Source: JADJNW01 sp964523725 (lineage in GTDB: Bacteria > Bacteroidota > Bacteroidia > Chitinophagales > Saprospiraceae). From it: a DNA stretch of 16,927 bases. A program made the translations under genes and the position numbers. The stretch lies in assembly GCA_964523725.1 (NCBI GenBank), contig CAZGAU010000119.1, positions 1-16,927 on the forward strand. The letters are read 5' to 3'. Within the stretch, counting starts at the first letter, position 1. The number at the start of each line of letters is the position of its first letter. The notes below the pieces were generated by a model. It saw only the letters and a list, made by a program, of their open reading frames with translations. It did not search any database and was not told the DNA's origin. Below are positions 1-6,090 of the stretch, piece after piece.

Positions 1-1934
1 CCCGCAGGCGATACGCGCACGTAGCCCTGCATTTCCTGGTGCAAAGCCGAGCAAAAGTCGGTGCAGTAGAACGGGAATACGCCCACGCGCTGAGGTTCCC
101 AGAGCAAGGTTTCGGTTTGACCCGGCATCACGAGCAATTCGGCATTGCGAGCGCCCATCACGGCGAAACCGTGCGGTGTATCCCAGTCCTGCTCGAGGTT
201 GGTCAGGTGGAAATAGACCTTGTCCCCTACCTTGATCCCTTCGATGTTATCGGGCGCAAAGTGACTGCGAATAGTCGTCATGTACACGTGTACTACGTTA
301 CCCTCGCGTACTACTTTCGTTTCTTTTTCGCCTTTAGCAGCGTAAGGGTGGCTGTTTTCCTCAATCGGATAAATTTTCTTCGACTTCGGCATGACTTTGG
401 AAGCAGCGATACCCTGTGCATAGTGCGGTTCGCCGATGGTCGGGAAGTCGAGCAGGAGTTTCATTTTATCCCCGGAAATATCATACAATTGCGCGGAGTG
501 CGTTAGTTCAGGTCCTGTCGGCAGGTAGCGGTCTTTCGTGATTTTATTCAAAGCCACTAAATATTTGCCGTCCGGTTTTTTGGAATCGCCACCCGGAATC
601 ATCAGGTGACCGACTGAATAGTAGCAAGGGGCGCGATCCAGCACTTCCCAGGTTCCCACTTTCCACTTCACTACTTCCGAAGAAATAAAGAAAGTCGTGT
701 AAGCATTACCTTTGTCGTCAAATTCGGTGTGCAGCGGGCCCAAGCCAGGTTTTTGCACCACACCGGCCACTACATCGTCAAATCTCAGCACCGGAATACC
801 GTCAATCGTGGTTTCAAATGCTTGTTTTTCAATAGCTGCCAGCATTTTGGTAAAAGAGTGCACCGTCAAATCCGCAGAAAGCTTACCATTACCCACGATG
901 TATTCGCCGGTCGGATCTACGTCCACGCCGTGCGGCGATTTCGGGGTTGGCAAGAAATAAACCAAACCTGGGCATTCCTCTGGAATCAAGACTTTCACTT
1001 TGTCTTTCATCGTGGAAGTTGCCACATGCGATTTTTCATCATAAATATTATGTGCATAATTCGCCGGCATTTCCTTGAATTTGCCTTGTTTGATGTACTC
1101 TTCCGCTTTTTTCCAGTTGATCGCAGCGATAAAATCTTTGTCGTTTTGCGAAGCGGTCACTTCCAGCAGCGTATTTTTCTGTTCGGTGTTATAAGACGTG
1201 AAGAAGGTCCATCCATGCGATTTGCCTTTACCTGAGTGCGCGAGGTCATAGTCGAATGCAGGCAACAATACCTGGAATGCGATATCCATTTCGCCAGATT
1301 CCTTATCCACGCTGATGTAAGTCAAAGCGCCTTTAAAATTTTCAGCGTAGCTATCAATGGCTACGTCTTGCTGCGGGTAAGGCACGCCAAAGCGGGTACC
1401 GGCTACTACATACTCGGTATTTTCGGTGGTGAACGGTGAGGAGTGGTTACCACCAGAGTTCGGAATTTCAATAATTTCAGCGGTTTCAAAGGTAGTCAGA
1501 TCGATACGGGCAATACGCGGCGTATTGTTGCCATTGATAAAGCACCAGCGACCGTCGGTTTCACCATTGGTTTGCGACAGCTCGGGGTGGTGCGCGTCAT
1601 CCCAGGGTATAAAACCAAAGGAGGTGTTGAGCATCGGCTTGGTTTCTTCGTTGTAGCCCCAGCCTTTTTCTGCATCTTGTGAGAACACAGGAATCACTTT
1701 GAGCAAACGCCCGGAAGGAATGCCATACACGCTCAGCTGGCCACTGAAGCCCCCGGAAACAAAGGCGTAGAACTCATCGTATTCGCCTGGTTTTACATAC
1801 ACCTGCGCAGCTTCATCGCCGCTCAGGGCGCCGGTTGAGCCAGTTTGCTTCGAGCAGCCCGTGTAGAAGATTCCTGCCACTGCGAGCACCAAAGCTCCGA
1901 GAAGAATTTTCTTTAACATTGAATGGTTTTTCAT
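1..1934 (-). CDS. nosZ: Nitrous-oxide reductase, clade II type (3' end cut by window edge)
   Basis: Periplasmic copper enzyme reducing N2O to N2, the last step of denitrification. I read 644 uninterrupted codons from the ATG at 1934 to the left edge with no stop, so only a short C-terminal tail should be missing. The N-terminus has a basic start, a hydrophobic stretch and YTGC with Cys27, so it is Sec-type and possibly a lipoprotein; no twin-arginine motif is present, which fits clade II. His115-His116 (DAHHPE) and later His motifs (SPHGVD, GPLHTEF, EPHYAQ) fit the CuZ-binding propeller. The C-terminal cupredoxin CuA site is visible: His588, then Cys624, Cys628, His632 and Met635 in CTDFCSALHQEM. 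Asp sits where clade I enzymes usually have Trp (CxWFC), a variant I associate with clade II. An in-frame ATG at 1919 is an alternative start, but 1934 gives a better signal peptide. The gene is divergent from the Rrf2 regulator. Confidence 0.96.
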   Translation of the reverse strand, partial: MKNHSMLKKILLGALVLAVAGIFYTGCSKQTGSTGALSGDEAAQVYVKPGEYDEFYAFVSGGFSGQLSVYGIPSGRLLKVIPVFSQDAEKGWGYNEETKPMLNTSFGFIPWDDAHHPELSQTNGETDGRWCFINGNNTPRIARIDLTTFETAEIIEIPNSGGNHSSPFTTENTEYVVAGTRFGVPYPQQDVAIDSYAENFKGALTYISVDKESGEMDIAFQVLLPAFDYDLAHSGKGKSHGWTFFTSYNTEQKNTLLEVTASQNDKDFIAAINWKKAEEYIKQGKFKEMPANYAHNIYDEKSHVATSTMKDKVKVLIPEECPGLVYFLPTPKSPHGVDVDPTGEYIVGNGKLSADLTVHSFTKMLAAIEKQAFETTIDGIPVLRFDDVVAGVVQKPGLGPLHTEFDDKGNAYTTFFISSEVVKWKVGTWEVLDRAPCYYSVGHLMIPGGDSKKPDGKYLVALNKITKDRYLPTGPELTHSAQLYDISGDKMKLLLDFPTIGEPHYAQGIAASKVMPKSKKIYPIEENSHPYAAKGEKETKVVREGNVVHVYMTTIRSHFAPDNIEGIKVGDKVYFHLTNLEQDWDTPHGFAVMGARNAELLVMPGQTETLLWEPQRVGVFPFYCTDFCSALHQEMQGYVRVSPA

Positions 1935-2001
1935 AACAGCATCGTTTTGGATGAGATAGAATGTTTTTTGTTTATTTATAATCAGATAAAAAGACTCTTT
2001 T

Positions 2002-2023
2002 ATCCGGATTCAAAGTTCCGGAT
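2002..2023. promoter_or_regulatory. Perfect inverted repeat around the nosZ -7 box, candidate operator
   Basis: ATCCGGA (2002-2008) and its exact reverse complement TCCGGAT (2017-2023) are separated by 8 bp. The spacer and right arm contain the putative nosZ -7 box. A third TCCGGA lies at 2067-2072, inside a looser GTCC-N6-GGAC dyad (2060-2073). A protein bound at 2002-2023 would cover the nosZ start site, suggesting repression. The neighbouring Rrf2 protein is the obvious candidate ligand, but this is inference. Confidence 0.5.
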
Positions 2024-2041
2024 CATTGCGTTTTGCACAAA
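2011..2041 (-). promoter_or_regulatory. nosZ: Candidate nosZ promoter, Bacteroidota type
   Basis: Read on the minus strand, TTTG (2041-2038) is followed after exactly 19 bp by GAACTTTG (2018-2011), one mismatch from the Bacteroidota -7 consensus TAnnTTTG. Transcription would start near 2005, leaving a leader of about 70 nt before the nosZ ATG. The consensus is established; its use here is inferred from sequence alone. Confidence 0.55.
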
Positions 2042-2104
2042 TGACAAAAATCACCTTCTGTCCAAATCCGGACTAAATTTCATCATTAAATACTGATTAT
2101 CAGA

Positions 2105-2118
2105 TTGATAAAAATCAG
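2105..2118. promoter_or_regulatory. FNR/DNR-type box in the nosZ-Rrf2 divergent region
   Basis: TTGAT-AAAA-ATCAG matches the FNR/CRP-type consensus TTGAT-N4-ATCAA at nine of ten defined positions. A second dyad, CTGATTATCAG (2093-2103), abuts it. The box lies about 100 bp upstream of the predicted nosZ start and about 80 bp upstream of the Rrf2 start, so it could serve either direction. Anaerobic or NO-responsive control through an FNR/DNR protein is common for nos genes; no such regulator is encoded in this window. Confidence 0.45.
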
Positions 2119-2154
2119 TGCCCGCTTTGAAAATAATTAGGATTAAAAGATTTT

Positions 2155-2186
2155 TTTGTCTTTTATTAAAAAAGCTTTTACATTTG
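2155..2186 (+). promoter_or_regulatory. Candidate promoter of the Rrf2 regulator gene
   Basis: TTTG (2155-2158), 20 bp, then TACATTTG (2179-2186), a full match to TAnnTTTG. The leader to the ATG at 2209 would be about 15-18 nt. Both elements and their spacing agree with the known Bacteroidota consensus, so this is one of the stronger promoter calls in the window. Confidence 0.65.
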
Positions 2187-2208
2187 TGGGTGACAAAAAA
2201 GCAAAGCT

Positions 2209-2658
2209 ATGTTTTCCAAATCATGCAAATATGCGATCCGCGCCGTCCTCTATCTGGCGGTTCATTCCAGCGAGGAAAAAAAATTCGGTGTAAAAGAAAT
2301 CGCGGAAGCGCTCAACATACCCGGCCCTTTTCTCGCCAAGCTTTTACAGCAACTCTCGCGGCTGGGGTTGATTGCCTCTTCGAAAGGGCCAAGCGGTGGA
2401 TTTTATTTGAATGAAGAAAACATGGCGGCGCCCCTGCGTCTGGTAATAGAAGCGATTGATGGGCCGGATATTTTTTCTTCGTGTATTCTAGGTTTGCCGG
2501 TCTGTTCTTCCGATAACCCCTGCCCTTTGCATACCAAAGCAATTATATACAGGGAAGGCCTATTAAAATTGGTCGAAGATCAGTCCATTCGCGACCTGGC
2601 CAAACGTATTCACCGGATGAAATTATCACTGGGTCCCAATGATTATAACGTGGTTTGA
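2209..2658 (+). CDS. Rrf2-family transcriptional regulator, NsrR/IscR-like
   Basis: A 149-residue DNA-binding protein. Residues 1-65 form the Rrf2 winged helix: SKSCKYAIRAVLYLA, then VKEIAEALNIPGPFLAKLLQQL, then the wing with GPSGGF. Three cysteines, Cys92, Cys99 and Cys105, lie in the region and at roughly the spacing used to bind an Fe-S cluster in IscR and NsrR, so it probably senses NO, oxygen or Fe-S status. Length is normal for the family. It is divergent from nosZ, with 84 bp to the cytochrome gene downstream, suggesting local control of the N2O-reduction genes. NsrR-like NO sensing is the favoured reading because of the context; an IscR-like or other Rrf2 role cannot be excluded from sequence. 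Confidence 0.9.
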   Translation: MFSKSCKYAIRAVLYLAVHSSEEKKFGVKEIAEALNIPGPFLAKLLQQLSRLGLIASSKGPSGGFYLNEENMAAPLRLVIEAIDGPDIFSSCILGLPVCSSDNPCPLHTKAIIYREGLLKLVEDQSIRDLAKRIHRMKLSLGPNDYNVV

Positions 2659-2742
2659 ACTATTGATACTTGATTCTTTTATATAAAAACCTGAAATTCA
2701 AATAATAATAAAATTCTGTAAACAACAAAAAACACTAATATT

Positions 2743-3225
2743 ATGAAATCTGTGATTTTTTTTCTGGCTATTATCATGGCTGTATTTTTTGCAGCATGCG
2801 GCGGTAATGATCAGAGCGGTGATACCTCCCAGACGCCTCCACAAAGTATGGTCGCTGATGCCAAAACCGACGATGGTAAAGGTATCGGTGAAATCCAGGA
2901 AGTAACGCTCAATGTGCCGCTGAACCCCGATATGGTGGAAAAAGGCAAAGCTATTTATGAAATGAAGTGCGCCGCCTGCCACAAACTCACCGATATGCGC
3001 GTGGTAGGCCCCGGCTTCAAAGGGGTAACCGAACGCCGCAAACCGGAATGGATCATGAATATGATTACCAATGTGGAAGTGATGCTAGAGCAAGACCCAA
3101 CGGCACAAGCCCTCCTGGAAGAGTGTTTGACCCGGATGCCCAACCAAAACCTTAGCATCGGCGATGCACGGGATGTATTGGAATTCTTTTATGCGAACGA
3201 CGGTGTGGCAGTGGAGGAAAAGTAA
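2743..3225 (+). CDS. Lipoprotein c-type cytochrome (mono-heme)
   Basis: A 160-residue electron carrier. The N-terminus is a lipoprotein signal ending in FAAC with Cys19, followed by a flexible Gly/Asp/Ser/Gln-rich linker to about residue 50, so the protein should be tethered to a membrane on the periplasmic side. The heme-binding motif is CAACH (Cys76, Cys79, His80). The distal ligand is probably Met132 in TRMPNQ, with VGPGFKGV between them, the usual class I cytochrome c order. Small cytochromes c beside nosZ are common in Bacteroidota and plausibly donate electrons to the CuA centre. No convincing promoter was found in the 84 bp after the Rrf2 gene, so co-transcription is possible. Cys128 is an extra, unassigned cysteine. 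Confidence 0.92.
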   Translation: MKSVIFFLAIIMAVFFAACGGNDQSGDTSQTPPQSMVADAKTDDGKGIGEIQEVTLNVPLNPDMVEKGKAIYEMKCAACHKLTDMRVVGPGFKGVTERRKPEWIMNMITNVEVMLEQDPTAQALLEECLTRMPNQNLSIGDARDVLEFFYANDGVAVEEK

Positions 3226-3235
3226 AGTCGAAAAT

Positions 3236-3293
3236 TGGAAGTGCGAAGTCAGAAGTGGGAAATATCACATCTCGCTTCTGGCTTCTGGTTTCT
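3236..3293. repeat. Imperfect inverted repeat / stem-loop of GAAGT units
   Basis: CGAAGTCAGAAGTGGGA (3244-3260) faces CTCGCTTCTGGCTTCTGG (3271-3288). In RNA most mismatches become G-U pairs, so a stem of roughly 15 bp forms around a short AT-rich loop. Each arm is itself a tandem of near-identical 7-bp units (GAAGTCA, GAAGTGG; CTTCTGG twice). It fills most of the gap between the cytochrome and the membrane-protein gene. There is no clear T-run after it, so an mRNA-processing hairpin or a dispersed intergenic repeat is likelier than a terminator. Confidence 0.6.
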
Positions 3294-3310
3294 AAAAATG
3301 CGGCATCATC

Positions 3311-4555
3311 ATGAAAAAAACGTGGATACGGGTGGCATTGGTGAATTTTTTGATCGCCACCGCTATCGGAGCATTACTAAGATTCGCCTTCATCCAAGAA
3401 ATCAGCTGGCTATATTTTAAAAATTTTCTTCATGCGCACTCGCACGTAGCCATGCTGGGCTGGATTTACATGGCGCTTTATGCCTTGTTGATCCATCATT
3501 TTTTACCTGAAAGGCAGCAGCGATCCCGTGCTTATAATTGGTTATTCTGGCTTACACAGGCAAGCGTAGTGGGCATGCTGACGAGTTTTCCTGTGCAGGG
3601 CTACGGACCGGTTTCTATTGCATTTTCCACAGCGCATATCATATTGTCGTATATATTCGCGGGCTGGTTCTGGATTGATCTGGGTAAAGCGGATACGTTT
3701 TCAAAAAAGATGATTCGTACTGCCTTGATTTTTATGGTCATATCCACTTTCGGTGTATGGTTGATGGGTCCCATTATGGTCACCAGCATGAAGCATTCGG
3801 CTTTTTACTACATGTCGGTGCAATTTTACTTACATTTTCAGTTCAATGGCTGGTTTATTTTTGCCATACTAGCCTTGTTTTTCAAGCAGTTAGAAAACAA
3901 CCATATCCAGCTGCCACGTATCAGATTAAATCAGTTTTTCTGGTTGCTGGTCATTTCTTGCGTACTCACTTATGCGCTGGCGGTGGCATGGGCGGAGCCG
4001 CTGGTATCTGTTTTTGTAGCAAATAGCGTTGGTGTAATCATTCAGTTAATGGCGATCATCATGTTTGTAATAATAATTTGGCAAAAGCGACATGACATAC
4101 TGATGTTTTTCAATAAAACGGAAAAATTTCTGATTCAAATTGCTTTTTATTCATTTGTGTTTAAGGTTGTTATTCAGTCGTTTGTAGCCGTTCCCTTCGT
4201 TGCCAAAGCCGCCTACACCATTCGTAATTACGTGATCGGATTCATTCACCTGATATTACTTGGCGCCATTACATTTTATTTACTGAGTAATATTTTTAAT
4301 AAAAACCTGTTGTCCGAACGTCATACTTTGTCTCGTGCAGGTTTGTGGAGCATCATCGCAGGTTTTATCCTGAGTGAAGGCTTACTATTCCTACAAGGCA
4401 CCATGTTTTGGGCAGCGATGGGCTTTCTCCCATTTTATTACGAAATGCTGTTTGCGGCAAGCAGCCTGATCCCAGTTGGAATCGCCTTATTGATCCTGGG
4501 CAATTTGACCAAACATTCTGCTGTTCCAATAAAAGCTGAACGTGAGTCATCCTGA
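3311..4555 (+). CDS. 12-helix His-rich membrane protein, possibly heme-copper-oxidase-I/NnrS-like
   Basis: A 414-residue inner-membrane protein with about twelve hydrophobic segments, starting at roughly residues 7, 44, 75, 103, 135, 180, 208, 233, 275, 308, 347 and 385. Near the start of helix 2 is a dense cluster, HAHSHVAMLGW, with His41, His43 and His45. Further His residues in or near helices are His109, His175 (FYLHFQFNGW) and His313 (GFIHLILLG). Membrane-embedded His in this style recalls heme- or copper-binding proteins such as subunit I of heme-copper oxidases or NnrS, but I do not see the full ligand set of either and cannot name the gene. It follows the cytochrome by 85 bp on the same strand, so a role in N2O or NO metabolism, electron transfer or metal supply is inferred from context. 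The start follows CATC repeats with no clear Shine-Dalgarno sequence. Confidence 0.7.
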   Translation: MKKTWIRVALVNFLIATAIGALLRFAFIQEISWLYFKNFLHAHSHVAMLGWIYMALYALLIHHFLPERQQRSRAYNWLFWLTQASVVGMLTSFPVQGYGPVSIAFSTAHIILSYIFAGWFWIDLGKADTFSKKMIRTALIFMVISTFGVWLMGPIMVTSMKHSAFYYMSVQFYLHFQFNGWFIFAILALFFKQLENNHIQLPRIRLNQFFWLLVISCVLTYALAVAWAEPLVSVFVANSVGVIIQLMAIIMFVIIIWQKRHDILMFFNKTEKFLIQIAFYSFVFKVVIQSFVAVPFVAKAAYTIRNYVIGFIHLILLGAITFYLLSNIFNKNLLSERHTLSRAGLWSIIAGFILSEGLLFLQGTMFWAAMGFLPFYYEMLFAASSLIPVGIALLILGNLTKHSAVPIKAERESS

Positions 4556-4667
4556 ATTTAAATAAATAATGCCCTGTTTGGGGTCATTCCAATGAAATTA
4601 CGACATTTTGTGTCCACTCAAAGAAGCAGATCCTGTATCAATTCATACTGAATTAAAACTAATTTTT

Positions 4668-4675
4668 TAAATTTG
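4668..4675 (+). promoter_or_regulatory. -7 box candidate for the first HMA-AraC gene
   Basis: TAAATTTG matches TAnnTTTG fully and lies 53 bp before the ATG at 4729. No TTTG stands about 19 bp upstream. The positions where the other four regulon promoters carry 21-bp-spaced half-sites (4617-4625 and 4638-4646) read CTCAAAGAA and TCAATTCAT, which do not match. The first regulator therefore seems to be expressed differently from the second. Confidence 0.4.
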
Positions 4676-4728
4676 ATTAGCCAACCGTATCAGAGTTGAT
4701 TTTTAACGCCTTTATTCAATATTGAAAA

Positions 4729-5307
4729 ATGAAGCTCTATATCAAAAATATGGTATGCAATCGCTGCATTTTGGTCGTCCAGAATGAGTTACTCAAGATC
4801 GGGATACAGCCAGTGCATGTTGCTTTAGGCGAGGTAGAGTTAAAAGAAGAGTATCTGGATAGAAAAACGCTGGATCAACTGGATGCAGCTTTAAAGCTAT
4901 TAGGTTTTGAGCGCATTGATGACCGAAAGGCTAGGTTAATAGAAAAAACCAAGAATATAATTATTCAGATAATTCATCATAGCGATCAGATTGATTTGCA
5001 CTTGAACTGGTCTGAATTTCTCTCCCGGGAACTTCACTACGAATATAATTACCTTAGCAGTTTATTTTCTTCATTGGAAGGTATTACATTAGAACAATAT
5101 ATTATTAGACAAAAAATAGAGCGGGTTAAAGAACTGTTGCTTTATAATGAACTCACACTTAATGAAATAGCATATAAACTTGGTTATAGCAGCGTACAAC
5201 ATCTTTCCGGGCAATTCAAAAAAATAACTGGTTTTACGCCTTCCGTATTGAAAAAATCACGCCAGTTAGATCAAAATCGCAAGCCGATTGACGCTGTAAA
5301 CGATTGA
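4729..5307 (+). CDS. HMA-AraC fusion regulator, copy 1
   Basis: A 192-residue cytosolic protein joining two modules. Residues 1-65 look like a compact heavy-metal-associated domain: MVCNRC at residues 8-13 supplies Cys10 and Cys13, and a predicted beta-strand pattern follows (VHVALGEVELKEE, then a helix ending LLGFERIDD). Residues about 95-180 are an AraC/XylS DNA-binding domain, with YLSSLFSSLEGITLEQYI for the first helix-turn-helix and LNEIAYKLGYSS...GQFKKITGFTPS for the second. It probably senses Cu(I) or a similar soft metal directly and regulates transcription. It is closely similar along its length to the protein encoded at 5424-6020, so the pair arose by tandem duplication. Unlike copy 2, its upstream region lacks the TTATATAAC direct repeat. 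Metal identity is inferred from the adjacent copA. Confidence 0.86.
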   Translation: MKLYIKNMVCNRCILVVQNELLKIGIQPVHVALGEVELKEEYLDRKTLDQLDAALKLLGFERIDDRKARLIEKTKNIIIQIIHHSDQIDLHLNWSEFLSRELHYEYNYLSSLFSSLEGITLEQYIIRQKIERVKELLLYNELTLNEIAYKLGYSSVQHLSGQFKKITGFTPSVLKKSRQLDQNRKPIDAVND

Positions 5308-5342
5308 TGTTGGTGCCGTTCGAATCTGCCTATCCACTATAA

Positions 5343-5401
5343 TTATATAACTCTTTCCAGAAATTATGTAACGGTAAACCCTGATTTGGGGGTGAACTTT
5401 G
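5343..5401 (+). promoter_or_regulatory. Regulon promoter A: 21-bp direct repeat plus -7 box, before HMA-AraC copy 2
   Basis: Half-sites TTATATAAC (5343-5351) and TTATGTAAC (5364-5372) start 21 bp apart. The intervening bases are TCTTTCCAGAAA. After 21 bp comes GAACTTTG (5394-5401), one mismatch from TAnnTTTG. No -33 TTTG is present; the second half-site overlaps that position. The leader to the ATG at 5424 is 22 bp. The position directly before the regulator gene suggests autoregulation. Confidence 0.82.
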
Positions 5402-5423
5402 CAGTACCTAAAATCAAACGATT

Positions 5424-6020
5424 ATGGCACTGCTCGATCACATTACTATCAAAGGCATGGTTTGCGCACGTTGCGTGACGGTTATCAAAACAGGATTAGA
5501 AAAACTGGGATTTCCGGTAAATTCTGTAAGCTTGGGAAAGGTAGCTTTTAAAAGCCCGATCCGTGAAATGTCTCTCCCGGAAATAAATGATTTTCTGTGC
5601 CAAGTCGGCTTCGAAGTATTAAATGATCGGCAAACTCAACTCATTGAGCATATTAAAACCATTGTAAAAGAATTCGTCACTTATGATGCAGATGATAATA
5701 ACCGAGTAAAATTCTCCAGTTTACTTTCGGAAAAACTGCATTCCAATTATGATTCTTTAAGTACTCTTTTTTCCCAATCAGAGGGCATTACCCTGGAAAA
5801 ATATATCATTCAGCAACGACTGGAAAGGGTGAAACAACTCCTGCTTGAAACCGGACAGTCACTTACAGATATTGCATATTTGACGGGGTATAGCAGTGTT
5901 CATCACTTATCTGCACAATTTAAAACTCATTTTGGCTACCCGCCTTCTCATTTTCGGAAAAACCCACAACCTATTGAAGTAAAGTACAGTATTGAGGGAA
6001 ATATTATAACTCTTCCCTGA
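5424..6020 (+). CDS. HMA-AraC fusion regulator, copy 2
   Basis: A 198-residue paralogue of the preceding regulator with the same order of parts. MVCARC at residues 12-17 provides Cys14 and Cys17 for soft-metal binding. The AraC-type part carries LSTLFSQSEGITLEKYI and LTDIAYLTGYSS...AQFKTHFGYPPS. In the region from SEGITLEKYI to PPS it is nearly residue-for-residue alignable with copy 1, while the N-terminal domains differ more, so the two may differ in metal or affinity. It lacks the large sugar-type sensor domain of classical AraC. Its own promoter carries the repeated operator (5343-5372). Its last codons and stop (6018-6020) lie inside the next operator copy, which belongs to copA. It is the leading candidate for the protein that binds all four operators. 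Confidence 0.88.
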   Translation: MALLDHITIKGMVCARCVTVIKTGLEKLGFPVNSVSLGKVAFKSPIREMSLPEINDFLCQVGFEVLNDRQTQLIEHIKTIVKEFVTYDADDNNRVKFSSLLSEKLHSNYDSLSTLFSQSEGITLEKYIIQQRLERVKQLLLETGQSLTDIAYLTGYSSVHHLSAQFKTHFGYPPSHFRKNPQPIEVKYSIEGNIITLP

Positions 6021-6060
6021 AATTATATAAAAGAACCAAGGTAATCCTCAAATATCTTTG
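6002..6060 (+). promoter_or_regulatory. Regulon promoter B: 21-bp direct repeat plus -7 box, before copA
   Basis: Half-sites TATTATAAC (6002-6010) and TTATATAAA (6023-6031) start 21 bp apart with TCTTCCCTGAAA between. After 21 bp comes a perfect -7 box, TATCTTTG (6053-6060), then 30 bp to the copA ATG. The first half-site and the start of the spacer overlap the last codons and the TGA of the upstream regulator gene, so this DNA is both coding and regulatory. Confidence 0.82.
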
Positions 6061-6090
6061 TACAAATTATTTACCTGAAATATAATAATC

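Noticed and set aside
39..1682. Several open frames on the + strand opposite nosZ
   Set aside because: They are shadows of the continuous 644-codon nosZ frame on the minus strand, with no recognisable domain or start signal.
1976..2010. Resemblance of ACTCTTTTATCCGG upstream of nosZ to the middle of the regulon operator
   Set aside because: The flanking TTATATAAC half-sites and the 21-bp spacing are absent, and the orientation is opposite to nosZ.
4568..4588. Possible terminator hairpin after the membrane-protein gene (AATGCCC / GGGGTCATT)
   Set aside because: The stem is short with a bulge and no T-run follows, so I did not call it a terminator.
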